Shown here: positions 45,683 through 56,524 of the stretch, one piece after another
Layout: each line of letters begins with the position of its first letter
Numbering within the stretch: the first letter of the stretch is position 1
From: Lunularia cruciata
Lineage: Eukaryota; Streptophyta; Marchantiopsida; Lunulariales; Lunulariaceae
Length of the DNA: 64,000 nucleotides
Direction: 5' to 3'
Assembly: GCA_948567375.1 (NCBI GenBank)
Contig: OX419759.1
Location: 34,635,493-34,699,492, forward strand
The notes under the pieces: model-generated
What the model was told of the DNA's origin: nothing
Seen by the model: only the letters and a program-made list of their open reading frames with translations
Database searches by the model: none
Translations under genes and position numbers: made by a program

Positions 45683-46156
45683 CTAATCTTGAGAACTAGC
45701 TGATGAAGGTGGTAGTATTTCTGTAGCTGTACTAAGACTCTCTCCAAGATCCTTCACCAAAGTTTCCAAAAGTGCTTTTACTCCACTACACTCATGTCCT
45801 TTTGGAAGTCCTTCAACTCCACAAACCTCACACAACTCCTTGGTCTTAGATCTTCTCCCTCCCAATCTTGGTGAAGAAGGTCCAACATGCAAACCCAAGT
45901 CAAGTAAGCCTCTCCTTTCCCTCAATCTCTTGCTCTCAAAGGTTAATGGACATGAACTTGCCTTATGTCCCTTCTCTCCACATAGAAAGCACTTAGACTC
46001 ACTCTTTCCTCCAAGTGGTGTAGGTTTTTGGATCCTCTCAACACTCTCTTCAAATTCTATTGTAAACTCTCTTTTCCTCAAATCCACCCCTACAATCACC
46101 TCAAACCCTTGGGGAACCTTGCATAATCTCAATTTCCACTCTTGATGACCCTCCAT
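45683..46156 (-). CDS. A3 accessory zinc-knuckle ORF before gag
   Basis: 157 aa, open, ATG at 46156, same protein as in A1 and A2. Clusters are C56-C59-H64-C69 and C109-C112-H121-C123, with a basic Arg/Lys-rich stretch (LRERRG, RRSKTKE) between them. It ends 235 bp before gag. Retained in four copies of different age, broken only in A0. Likely nucleic-acid binding; not a known named protein to me. Confidence 0.62.
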   Translation of the reverse strand: MEGHQEWKLRLCKVPQGFEVIVGVDLRKREFTIEFEESVERIQKPTPLGGKSESKCFLCGEKGHKASSCPLTFESKRLRERRGLLDLGLHVGPSSPRLGGRRSKTKELCEVCGVEGLPKGHECSGVKALLETLVKDLGESLSTATEILPPSSASSQD

Positions 46157-46804
46157 GTTCCCAAAGATGAATCTAAACACTCAAACATGCTTTTTGTTGA
46201 TCTCAAACTTCTCATGCATGAGATCTCCACTCTGCAGAATTGACCCTTCCTCACAATGTCACTCAAATCTCCCAACGAATATGTCACAGTCCTCTGAAAT
46301 TTTCCACACTTGATCACAACTCTAGGGCCTCCCTCCCTGCAAAATTTTAGATATTTTCATCGAATTATTTGGCCTAGACACCTTTCTATTCAGCACCCAT
46401 ATTTCAGATTTGGTCTGAAAACCACCCCCCTCACTTCAAAAACTCATAACGCACTGCGCAAAAACGATCTCTCTCTAATTTGTGTGGCAGCAGGTAGGAT
46501 ACAATGCACTGAATTTTCTTGGAAATTTTCAGGACAATTCACTGAAAATTGAGGAAATGGCAGACTCTGTACAATTTTCCAGAGAGCATGCAGTTGCGGG
46601 AGCACTTTACCCTATCAACTTTCAAAAATTCTAGCCCAGTGCGCATAGAAGCTCTCTCAATAATTTCAAGTGTGCTAACTGAAAGATAACCCAAGCTATC
46701 ATGTGTAGAAATCTCAAGTCCAGATCTCAAACTTGAGATTTTGCCCAAAATCACCTTAATCCCCAAAATCTGCAATCCACCTCACACAATCTCTCCAATT
46801 CCTC

Positions 46805-46975
46805 TCATGTGTACAAGATGTACAAAATCACCTCAAAGACATCATAATGAACTACAGGGTATACAAATGGATCTTGGTTCTCTAACATAAGTTCAGCCCT
46901 CTCCTCTCCTAATGTTCTCTCCAAGTGAGCTCTCATAGCCTCCTTCTGCCTAATGTAGAATTGGACGCGGAACAT
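46805..46975 (-). CDS. A3 leader small ORF (56 aa)
   Basis: Same as the A2 small ORF at 24272-24442: ATG 42 nt after the LTR, ending VHYDVFEVILYILYT. Between it and the zinc-knuckle ORF (46157-46804) the leader has no long frame; it includes GGGGGGTGGTTTTCAG-like sequence. Confidence 0.35.
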   Translation of the reverse strand: MFRVQFYIRQKEAMRAHLERTLGEERAELMLENQDPFVYPVVHYDVFEVILYILYT

Positions 46976-47016
46976 TATCTTGCCTTCTAGAGAGGTCCCG
47001 GCAACGGAACCAAAAA

Positions 47017-47695
47017 TGTGAGCCGGCCTGTCTCTCACTCAGGATGAACCTCTGATGGCTATTATGGTAGCGCACCATGGACTAAGAAGGCAAGGAACCC
47101 CAACTCCATCATACTCCTCCAAGGCTAACACTCCAAGACTCAAGACATTGCTCACTAGAGAACTCAATGAGAGAGAGATAGTTGCAAATGAAAGGATGAT
47201 GAGTACCTCCTCACTCCTTGTTTATATACTTGTGAAATAGTTACGTACCAAAGTTACTAATTACCGTAGTAACTCAAGTTACTAGACTAAAAGTCAAGTA
47301 AAGTCAAAAAGTAGAAAGGAATATCCATTCACATGGGCATATTCCCCTTATCTTGACCCAACCACTAAAGCAAGGATTCCTTCACATGGGCTATCCTTGG
47401 ACTAAAGAAGAATCCAAAACAAAAAGGCTTGCGGGCCCAAGAGTTCTCAACTCTTTCCCCAAAGCCAAACACCTAGGAATAATACCAAGTCAACACACTA
47501 AAATCCAAAATAGTGGTGCTCATCTTTTCTACTTCCTCTAAAGTAAGGTCCCATCTATCTTAGCTATGACTAACTTTAGCTAACCATGACTAATATAGAA
47601 CCATCCTTTATCTCTATATAAATAATATCTCTTAAGTACTTGTAATACCAAGCTAAATATCACAATACCACACACATGCACAAATGGGTGTTACA
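47017..47695 (-). repeat. A3 5' LTR with 13-bp deletion
   Basis: 679 bp. TAAGCATGTGGTC, present in the other A LTRs, is missing near 47347. PBS on the complement at about 46995-47012. TATATAAA is the complement of 47221-47228. Confidence 0.95.
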
Positions 47696-47699
47696 GGGC

Positions 47700-49160
47700 A
47701 CACTACTTCTTATAAGTAATCTACTCCATTACTGGCAACTTCTTCCTCCCACGGAGTGGTCTCTCTTCTCTCTTCATGTTCTCTCGATACTCGCCTTCTC
47801 ATCTGGAGTCTTCGTATCAGAATCGATGCCTCACTACCCGAGCTTTCTTCTACCTCTTCCTTCACTCTACTCGGCCCCGCTTAACACTTCGCCTTACGTC
47901 TCGAGTGAATCCTCGCTGTACTGCGATCTTCTTCTCCTCTAGCACCGGTACTTCGTCTTCCAGCACCGTATTGTCTACTTCGGCTTGCACTTCTTCTTCG
48001 TATTCTTCAGCCGCTGGTGCCGAGGTCATTTCTCCACCGTCTTCACTGTCACTGCTAGTATCTCCACTGTGCAGTGTCAGCTCAGGTTCCTCCTCACGTT
48101 CTGAGTCCTATGTTTTGAGCTTGGCTTCTCCTTCTGAGTCTTCATCTTCTGACTCAATCACCACCATCTCTCGCCTCGGGTTATTTTTCTGCATCTTCCG
48201 GGGTTTCTTGTTTTCTTTGGCTTCTACTTGCCGAGTTCTCTTCTTCATCGGGGTACTTACCACGACCTCCACATTTTTCCCTGTCTTCGCATAGTAGTCG
48301 TCCATGCTCCAGATTTGGAGAATGTATTACTGCTCCTCCTCGTTGACTTCTTTTCTCAAGTCTGGATGGAAATGAGACACCATTCTATTGCACTCCGCCA
48401 AATTGAGCAAATTCAAGCTGAGGTAGGAATGTGCTGCAAATGGTACGATGTAGTGTGGAGGCGACTTAACCCGCAGATTCCACACCATCTGCCTTGTTCT
48501 CCTGTGAAAACACCTTGCCTTATTGATCGGTTCTCCTGCAAATAACTTGTGAAAGAACACCGCTTGGTGCTTCATCACATAAGTGGTTCTCTCCGGCTTC
48601 AAGATGGCCATCAGTGCACTCACAATTCCTCTCCTCACAGGGTCTTTGTAGCCTTCAACTTTGTACCCATTCTTTGTTCTCTTTGACGAGAAGGTATCTC
48701 TCACCTCCTGCTTTTCTTGGGCTATCTCTCCTTTCCCCAAGAACGTGGCTCCCTGCTCCAAACCCGCCTCCTTCCCGAGTACGAGTCTCCAATCCAACTC
48801 TGTCCAGTGAGCCGGATTTCCTCTCTTCCCTTCTTCCTCGGGCCCATTGAGACACTTACTCTTGATGATTTCTGTCATGAATCCTGGAAAACTTACGTTC
48901 CAGTTCCATGCCAGAAAAGTGATCCAAAGTCGGCTCAAGACTTCAATCCTCGCTACTACATCTATTCTTTGAATTGCATGATTTCTCACTACAAATTTAG
49001 AGTTTTTCTTCCCTCCTCCTATCTCTTCTGCTTTCTTATTGTCTCTCGATTTCTCTCTTGCGACTTCTCCCTTGTGCACTAACCCGAGTACAACTCTATT
49101 TCCCTTTCCCCAATCACCTGCAAGACGACTTCTCAACGGCGAAGGAAAATTGCTCGACAT
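47700..49160 (-). pseudogene. ORF1 in B3 3' LTR, N-terminal half
   Basis: ATG at 49160 (MSSNFPSPLRSRLAGD), 27 nt after a TATA. It is open for 277 codons to a TAA at 48327 (a Gln codon, CAA, in the other LTR). It resumes in frame at 48305 to 48108, where a TAG follows. A one-base deletion near 47905 then shifts the frame. The globular part (RIDVVARIEVL, FLAWNWNVSF, KHQAVFFHKLFAGEP, PHYIVPFAAH) is intact in wording. Acidic Ser/Glu-rich sequence follows. Function unknown. Confidence 0.68.
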
Positions 49161-49180
49161 TTTGTCATTGCAGTTTCAAT

Positions 49181-49187
49181 TTTTATA
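49181..49187 (-). promoter_or_regulatory. TATA box of B3 3' LTR
   Basis: Element strand TATAAAA, first base 27 nt upstream of the ORF1 ATG (49160). Same spacing in the 5' LTR and in B2. Confidence 0.45.
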
Positions 49188-49804
49188 GAGTTGCACTTCT
49201 TTGTCTTTCATTGCTTTGAGTTTCTACCGAGAAATCACACCTCCTGCATGCACCTGTCACTATCAATCAACCTTTGCGCGTATGACCCGCCAGTTTTGAA
49301 ACGGCCTCTTCTTGAATTTCTCACCCCGACAAAAGGTTGTTAGACTGTCTTCGCCTCGAGTTGAGCTCCCCTCAATCCGAAGACAATTTACTTTGTATTG
49401 TATGCTGACACGACATTTCCGAGTACTTCGCCTTATGACCCAAAGTCACTTTACTTTGGGTTTCATCCCGAAGACAATTTTCTTTGCCTTCTTCAGCCAT
49501 ACAAGCACAATCCAACTTCTCTATACACTTCTTCTCCTTTATTTTGAAAAAAACAAAAAATGTGGGCACCACATACCCCCTCCCTCAAATGTGAGCGTCC
49601 CCGTGAACATAGACCTTGAGTGTCTTAGAAACTTCCGAGTCTGTGGTCCAATATCTCCGAACTCTCCACCCATTTACTCGAGTGGCAAAAGGATTACCTT
49701 CCAAATCGACAAGTTGCATGGATCCATTTTTGTAAAGATGAAGAACTCAATAGGGACCCATCCATCTCAAATGCAACTTGCCTGGAAAAAATATTCGGCA
49801 ATTG

Positions 49805-52800
49805 TCATATAACAAAACCAAATCCCCTTCTCGTACAGTCACAGGCTTGATTCTCTGATTGTGCATGACTTTCCTCTGTGCTTGTACGTCTTTCGTGGTT
49901 TGCATTGCATCGTCTCTTTTCTCTTCTAACCTCATCAGGAATCCAAAGATCCTGACTTTCCTCTTCCGACATTTGTTCTTCGCACAGAACCCGATATGTC
50001 GGAACTTCAAACTCAACTGGCAGTATGGGATGCAAGCCATATGTCAAGAAGTATGGGGTTTGTTTGGTTGTAATCTTCTCTGTCATTCGATATGCCCACA
50101 ATGCGGCTGGTAATTTTGTATCCCAATCATAGGCATAATTGACCGTCACCTTATTCAAAATTTTACAAAGTAACCCATTCGCTTTTTCCATTAAGCCATT
50201 TGCTTTTGGGTTATAAGGAGTCGTCTTCCAATGTTTAATCTGAAAATACTTGTTTAATGCCTCCATTACCAAGTTCAAAAAATGTGTTCCTCGGTCACTG
50301 ACCAATTCCAGAGGACACCCATATCGGGAGATGATGTTTCGAAAGAAAAATTCTGCCACAATTTCAGCATCATCTCTGCGAGTTGCTTCTGCTTCAACCA
50401 TCTTGGTAGCATAGTTAGTGCAAACCAAAATGTAGTGCTTTCTTGTGACTCGGGTCACTGGTTGAATGGGACCCACAAAATCAATCCCCCATTTCTCAAA
50501 TGGGGCCAAAGGCAAAATTGGTCTCAAAGGCCATTGAGAAGTAGCCGTCGGCTTCCCCGTTCTCTGACACGCATCATAGCTTCGGATATGAGCATGTACA
50601 TCTTTGTACATTGTAGGCCACCAATACCCTGCCGAAAGAATTTTCTTTACCGTATTCTTCAGAGCATAGTGTCCTCCCAATGCCTCGGAGTGTAAAGATT
50701 CAATTACTCCTCCTACTTCGTATGACTCCAAGCATTGCCAAAGTACTTCGTCTTCGCCCATCTTAAATAAAATGTTGTGTTTAAGTTGGTACGGCCCCAT
50801 TTTCCTGAGAAAGACTGCCCGCTGTTCCGGATCCATCCCCTCAGGACAATGGAGAGTATTCAGATAATTATATTCATCTGCATACCTCGTACTTCTCATT
50901 GCTGATAAGTGATACAATTCTTCGTCAGGGAACCAATCGTCAATTTCCCACTCCTGGTCTTGAGTTTCTAACCTGGACAGGAAGTCTGCATTCAAATGCG
51001 AAGCTCCCTTCCTCACTTGTACAGTATACGTGAACTCTTGTAATAACAAGATCCATCTTGCAATTCGTCCCGATAAATCTGCCTTCTTGACCAGATGTTG
51101 CAATGCATAATGGTCAACATAGAAGACAAACTCATACCCCAACAAATAATGACGAAATTTCTTGCAGGCATACACCATTCTGAGTGCTTCTCTTTCAGTC
51201 GTCGAATAGTTCTTTTTAGAAACTGAAAGTTGTCGGCTGGCATAATACACCGGGTAGTCCTTCTTCTTCTCGTCCTTCTCATCCTTCTGACTTAAGACAA
51301 TCCCGATGGCCATGGACAAAGTGTCCACATACACATGAAAAGGGACATCCCAATTCGGGGCCCTCATGACTGGTGCTTCAACCAGTTTCTTCTTCAACAC
51401 CTGGAAAGCTTCTTCTTGATGTGCTTCCCATAGATAGTCTTCGGATTTCTTCAGAAGCTTTGTAAGTGGTGCAGCGAGCACTGCATAGTTTGACACAAAG
51501 TGTCTGTAATATCCAACATGTCCCAAGAAGGCTCTCAGCTCCCGGATGTTCTTCGGGGATTCCAAAGCTGCGATTATCTTAACCTTCTCAACATCAACTT
51601 CAATACCTCGGCTTGACACCTGATGCCCCAGAAGAATTCCCTCCTTCATGGCAAAGAAGCATTTCTCCGGGTGTAATGACAAGCCGGCAAAACGACACCT
51701 TTTAAACGTTTGGCGAAGGTAATCTATATGTACATGTCTTCGCCCAAACACACAAAAGTCATCAATAAAAACTTCGACAAATTTGCGTAGGAAATCGTTG
51801 AAGATCAAATTCATCATCCGCTGGAAAGTAGCGGGAGCATTACACAACCCAAAGGGCATTTGATTGTAAGCGAAAGTGCCCCAGTCAGTCGTGAATGTAG
51901 TTTTATCCTTGTCTTCTTCTTGAATGGATTCTTGATTGTACCCTGAAAATCCATCGAGAAAATTATAACAAGGATGCCCAGCTACCTGATCTAAAATTGT
52001 ATCGGTAAAAGGCAAGGGATGATGATCTTTCCTTGTCGCGTTCAATTTTCGGAAGTCTTGGCACACTCGGATCTTCCCTATTTTCTTCTTCGGGACAATG
52101 ACAATGGGGGAGACCCATTCACTGCTTAAGACAGGGAAGATGATTCCGGCCCCTAAGTACTTGTCGATTTCATCTTTCACCAAAAGCGAGTACTTCGGGT
52201 TCAGGCGGTATTGTCGCTGCCAAACCGGAACTGCACCTTCAACCAAATCAATCCGGTGTTCTCCAAATTCTCGTGGAATACCCCGCATTTGATCAATTGA
52301 CCAGGCAAATACATCCTGGAACTCTATAAACAGGGTAGTGTATCCTGCCAACTCCTCCGAAGTAACTGTCTTCAAGATTTTTAAAATTTTTCCTTCAGTT
52401 AGTAACACCTCTTGACAGTTATCGGGGTTGATGACTCCTTCAACGTGGCTTACTCGGCTTATCCCGAGGCGAGTGGCCATCAAACCCCCTTCCTCCAAGT
52501 TAGGTTCACCCGAGGTGAGGTCATATGGATCTTTGTCGTCAACCTCTACCTTGTAGCATTCCAAGTAATTAACTTGGACTTCTTCTTTGGATTCGTCTGA
52601 AGACAAAGATGATGAGTCTTTGGATTTGTCCTCCTCTTCTGACGAACTTGTTTCCCCGAGATGGGGAACCTTCGTCCAACTCACAGTCACCAGCTTCTGA
52701 TCTTCGAACAAAATGTCCTTGAATCTTAACTTCTGCTGATGCCAATCCACTACAACTTGGGCACTATACAACCAAGGTCTGCCGATCAACAGAGGGTAAC

Positions 52801-53455
52801 CAGTTTTTGTCACTGGTTGCAACACGATGTAATTCAACTTGAAGGGTACCCCTCCAATGATTGTGGTAATGTTTGACAGCATGCCCAAGGGCCGTCTCCT
52901 GGTTTGGTCTGCAAACTTCAAAACTCGGGGTGTTGGTTCAAACGTATGATACCCAAGTCGATTTGCAGTATCTTCGGTCATGACATTCACACCGGACCCA
53001 GAGTCAATGGGTATTGATGTGATCATGCACCCTGCAATCTCCGCGTCTACCTCGGGAGATCCCTGATCTTCTTGTTCAATACAATAAATAGCAGGCAGGT
53101 CCTTCTTTGACATCGACCTCACCTTCTTGAGGGCCAAATTTAGCTGTCTCTTGTACACCCTGTTATCTTCCCACAATTGCTTAAATGTAACATTGGCATT
53201 TGTGGTGGCCAAATCGGCTATAATATCATATTGGGGAACTCCTCCCAATTTGACCGTCTTTGTCTTCGGCTTTGGGTTCGAGGACTCTCCATGTTCCCTC
53301 TTGACTTCGGGACGCTTCAAAATGGTGACGGGCTTGCTGATGGCCTTAACCCGAGCTTCCTCGGGTTGGCCTACCTTGGCTTGGATCAGACCCTTTACTT
53401 CGGATCGGATGTCCGCCGGAAAAATTGGAGACTTCGTCTTTGTCTCTTCTTCCAA
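49805..53455 (-). pseudogene. B3 pol: protease, RT, RNase H, integrase
   Basis: A 1216-codon open stretch. Counting from 53455: protease Asp151 in PIDSGSGVNVM; RT Asp565-Asp566 in VFIDDFCVFG with upstream VSPIVIVPKKK; RNase H Asp711 in YVDTLSMAIG and ADFLSRLETQD. Integrase follows, with Asp992 in GIDFVGP, Asp1054 in SDRGTHF and Glu1090 in NGLMEKANG. The last part shifts frame near 49910; the true C-terminus (VREGDLVLLYDN..LHLRWMGPY) is in the frame 50040-49747. All catalytic residues are present. It is in the same frame as gag, separated from it only by stops. Confidence 0.88.
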
Positions 53456-53459
53456 ACTC

Positions 53460-55642
53460 AGTTCTCGAGTCCTTAGTAATGCCTCCGTTAATTCTTTCTA
53501 CAAGGCTTTAGCTTTAGCTTTTGCGAGGATCTTTTCCTCCTTGGCTGAAAGAATGGCTTTTGGGCGCTGTCTCTTCGCCTTTCAGGAAGATGACGAGGTC
53601 ATACTCAGTTCTTCGGGATCACGCTTCTTCTTGCTGGAGCGTGTCTCAACTTTCAAAATTTCAAGGTCTGGCCATTCTCCTTCTGAGGCCGAACTCCCTT
53701 CTTGAGGTCTTTCTTCCTCAAGAGTTATGCAATTTACATTTGTATCCCCCTTTGGCTGAAGTGCTGCACGCTTGGCAGAGGTCTGTACATACTTTACAGG
53801 CGGCTTTGGGTTTGGTGGGTGAGGGCATTGGTTGCCCGTATGCCCCGATCCACACAAGGGAACATACCCAATTTGCCTTCTTGGCTCGGGACAATTTGGA
53901 GACCAATGTCCCATCAAGCCACAATTATAATAGGCTCTGGGCGCAACATTTTGAGGGCAATTTTGGCTGCTCATTGGTGGTCTTTGCGGAGGAGCATTGG
54001 GGTTATAATCCTTGGGTCCAAACCTCGGACCTTGATACGATGTGCTCGGTTGAGGCTATACCTCCTGAGTTTGGTACACCGCCTCTTCGTCCTCGTCTTG
54101 GTTCCATCCTGGAACCCAATCAATTTGCTGCACCGGGAATGCATTACAAGTATTGCATTCTATGTTGGCGTGGCCGGATTTGCCACATGCGGTGCACACA
54201 TTAGATCATCCAAATGCTGGGGCCTTTCTTCGGTCCTTAGCCCCAATCATCTGGATCTTGAAATCTGAAAACTCCTTGATGAGGGCATCCAGCTTCGTAT
54301 CCGCCTTATGTACACTCTTGGCTGGAGGAGTCATTGGTTTCTTGCCTCCACGTCTTCTGACTCGTCTTTGCTTTGATTCTTCTTTGGATTCCAAAGAAGA
54401 GCTCGAAGACATAGAGGATTCGTCCAAAGAAGGGGAGGTGCTACGTGAAGCTCTCCTTCTGGGCTTCTTGCCCTTCTTCTCCCGATTTCTCCGGTTACCG
54501 GCAGAGTGAGAGTGGGCCGCTTCATAACGAGCAACATGTTTGAGTACTTTGTCCAGGGAAGTTACGTTCCTCTCCCTGGCAAAGATTTGTATTTTTGGTG
54601 AAAGGCCCTTGAGGAACCAGGTAATGGCTTGGGCATCGGAGTATCCCACCACCCCCGATTGCTTGGGAACTCGGTTCAGTAGTGCCATGAACCGCTCAGA
54701 GTAGTCTCTCAACTTCTCCTTCTTGCCCCGGTCCAAATCGTTGAGTGCCACGAAGACACTCGTATTGTAGTCAACCTCCCAGAATCGTTCCAGGAAGATG
54801 TTTCTCAAGTCTGCCCAGTCCGATGGTACAAACCCCTTTTGAGTCACATGGGTGTACCAGCTCCGTGCTTTCTTGCGAAGCAAACTTGGGAAAATTTTCA
54901 GTCGATCCGCCAAGTCATGCTCCTTGTTAGCAAAGGAGATGACTTTGAATTCTTCAATGAATTCATCGGGATCTTTGTCTTGTTTTGTCCCCTTATACTT
55001 CTGATAGGTGTGTCGGGTGACAGGGAGCGAAGTCATCGTTTGATGCACTGGGATCGGCTGAGGTAATGTGGAACTTGACGGAACGGAAGGATTGGCTGGA
55101 ATTGACGCCGTGTTGTCAGCCCAGGGATTCCAATTCGTCAAATTCAAAGTAGGGTCTTCTTCGACAATTTCTGCTATGAGGGTGTCGACTTCAATCCGAG
55201 TGGAAGATTCAGGATCAACACCTCCGATGGGTTCTTCAAAATTCCTTCGGGACAACCAAGGAATCGTTCGTAGAAGATATTGACACTCGTCTTCAGTAAG
55301 TGTTCGTGCTGTCTTTTCTTGAACAAAGGTCTTCAAGGACACAACTTCCTTTACAGCTCTAGGGGAAGTTGGTGTACTGGGCCGCAATGCATATGTTTTC
55401 CCACTTGATTCTTTCTTCTTCTTGGAAGAAGAAGGAGATGTGAAGTAGCCTTGCCAACCGCCTTTGCGTTTCTTGTGGTCAAGTTCTTGCAGCGCTTCTT
55501 GCACTTTGTGAAGGAGTTGAAACTCCAACGCCTCTCGTTCAGTTTCATCAACGATGGATGGCACGTTCAGACGTTCATCTTCTTCATGCTGAAGTGCTTG
55601 TCTTCGAGCTCTCTCTTTCCGTTGTTCTTTCAATGCAGACAT
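53460..55642 (-). pseudogene. B3 gag with broken end
   Basis: ATG at 55642. The first 478 codons hold a basic/charged start, a gag core (DPDEFIEEFKVISF, ARSWYTHV, FLERFWEVDYN, LRDYSERFMALLNR) and an Arg/Ser-rich tail. A TGA near 54204 stops it. In the same frame beyond follow a CX2CX4HX4C knuckle (CTACGKSGHANIEC), a decayed one whose first Cys is Tyr (YYNCGLMGHWSPNC) and a short CGSGHTGNQC. Further stops near 54060, 53580 and 53500 separate it from pol. All share one frame, so gag and pol were originally one chain. Confidence 0.82.
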
Positions 55643-55705
55643 TCATATCGCATTGATACCCAGTTTCCAATTTGGCTTCATATTCTTCCACTTCCAAGAT
55701 TTGTA

Positions 55706-55723
55706 TCCCCGGCAGCGGCGCCA
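55706..55723 (-). other. B3 primer-binding site
   Basis: Element strand TGGCGCCGCTGCCGGGGA, 7 nt from the 5' LTR. It matches the 3' end of plant tRNA-Asp (TGGCGCCGTTGCCGGGGA) with one mismatch, as used by Athila/Tat-type elements. Confidence 0.85.
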
Positions 55724-56524
55724 AAAATCATGTGACAACCCGGCAAATATCACTTTTGCGGTAATCGGGTAAGTAAAGTTTGTTCCCGCAGAGATACGAG
55801 TCAGAATTGGTCAAATACAAAGTCAAACAGTAACATGTAGTTCTTCTTGAGTTCTTCTTTAATCTCTCGGGTAGAAACCACACCCAGAAGAGAGTAACAA
55901 GCACTGACTTGCAGTCTTGTCACAAATTAACACTCCATAATTACAACTCCATCAAATCTTTCCAAACAATCTTGATTGTGATGATTCAGGCTCTCCCGAA
56001 AATGGCACTTCACTGCAAAATGACTTCGCCTCAGAATTGTGTTCCACCCTTCCAATGAAGACACAACTTCCTCGATCGAAATTGCTTCACATCCACCTCG
56101 CACTGCACTCACAAATGCAGAATACTACCAACACTACAATTCCTCTCAGATCTGTCAAGGCATTGCTTCAATTGCACTTCACTCAAGATCAAACACACAG
56201 AATGAAAATCAAGGCTGTGGAATCCAACATCCAACAAGCACTCTGACTTGCACTTTGAATTTCTCCAAACACTTACAAACACAATTGCAAAATTGATACT
56301 CGGAATCAAGCTCAAGCGACGAGCAATGCTTCACAACACTTTGCTTTATCTATTCTCAAGAATTATGAGCACAGAACAACAATTTCTTGCAAATGTCACT
56401 CTTAAGTAGTGAAGCAATCAACAGTTCTAACAACTATACCGTTCTACAACAACTTTTCTAACCTGCAGATCCGAAATGACAATGCACCTCTTCATATCTG
56501 CCCCTTCAAATCTCAAATTGGTTA

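Larger units (their letters stand above)
39881..47695 (-). mobile_element. A3: family A retrotransposon with intact gag-pol
   Basis: 7815 bp, perfect GGGC duplication (39877-39880 and 47696-47699). The uninterrupted site can be read in the B3 5' LTR at about 57615-57635. The LTRs differ by one 13-bp deletion and very few substitutions. PBS, PPT, leader ORFs and an unbroken 1608-aa gag-pol are all present. It is the best candidate here for an autonomous, recently active element. Confidence 0.97.
37995..49573 (-). repeat. B3 3' LTR, interrupted by A3
   Basis: The parts 37995-39880 and 47696-49573 make about 3.76 kb without A3 and its duplicated GGGC. It is visibly diverged from the 5' LTR, mostly by transitions plus small indels. 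On the element strand the LTR is preceded by a purine tract (GAGGGAGGGGGTA, complement of about 49574-49588). Confidence 0.9.
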
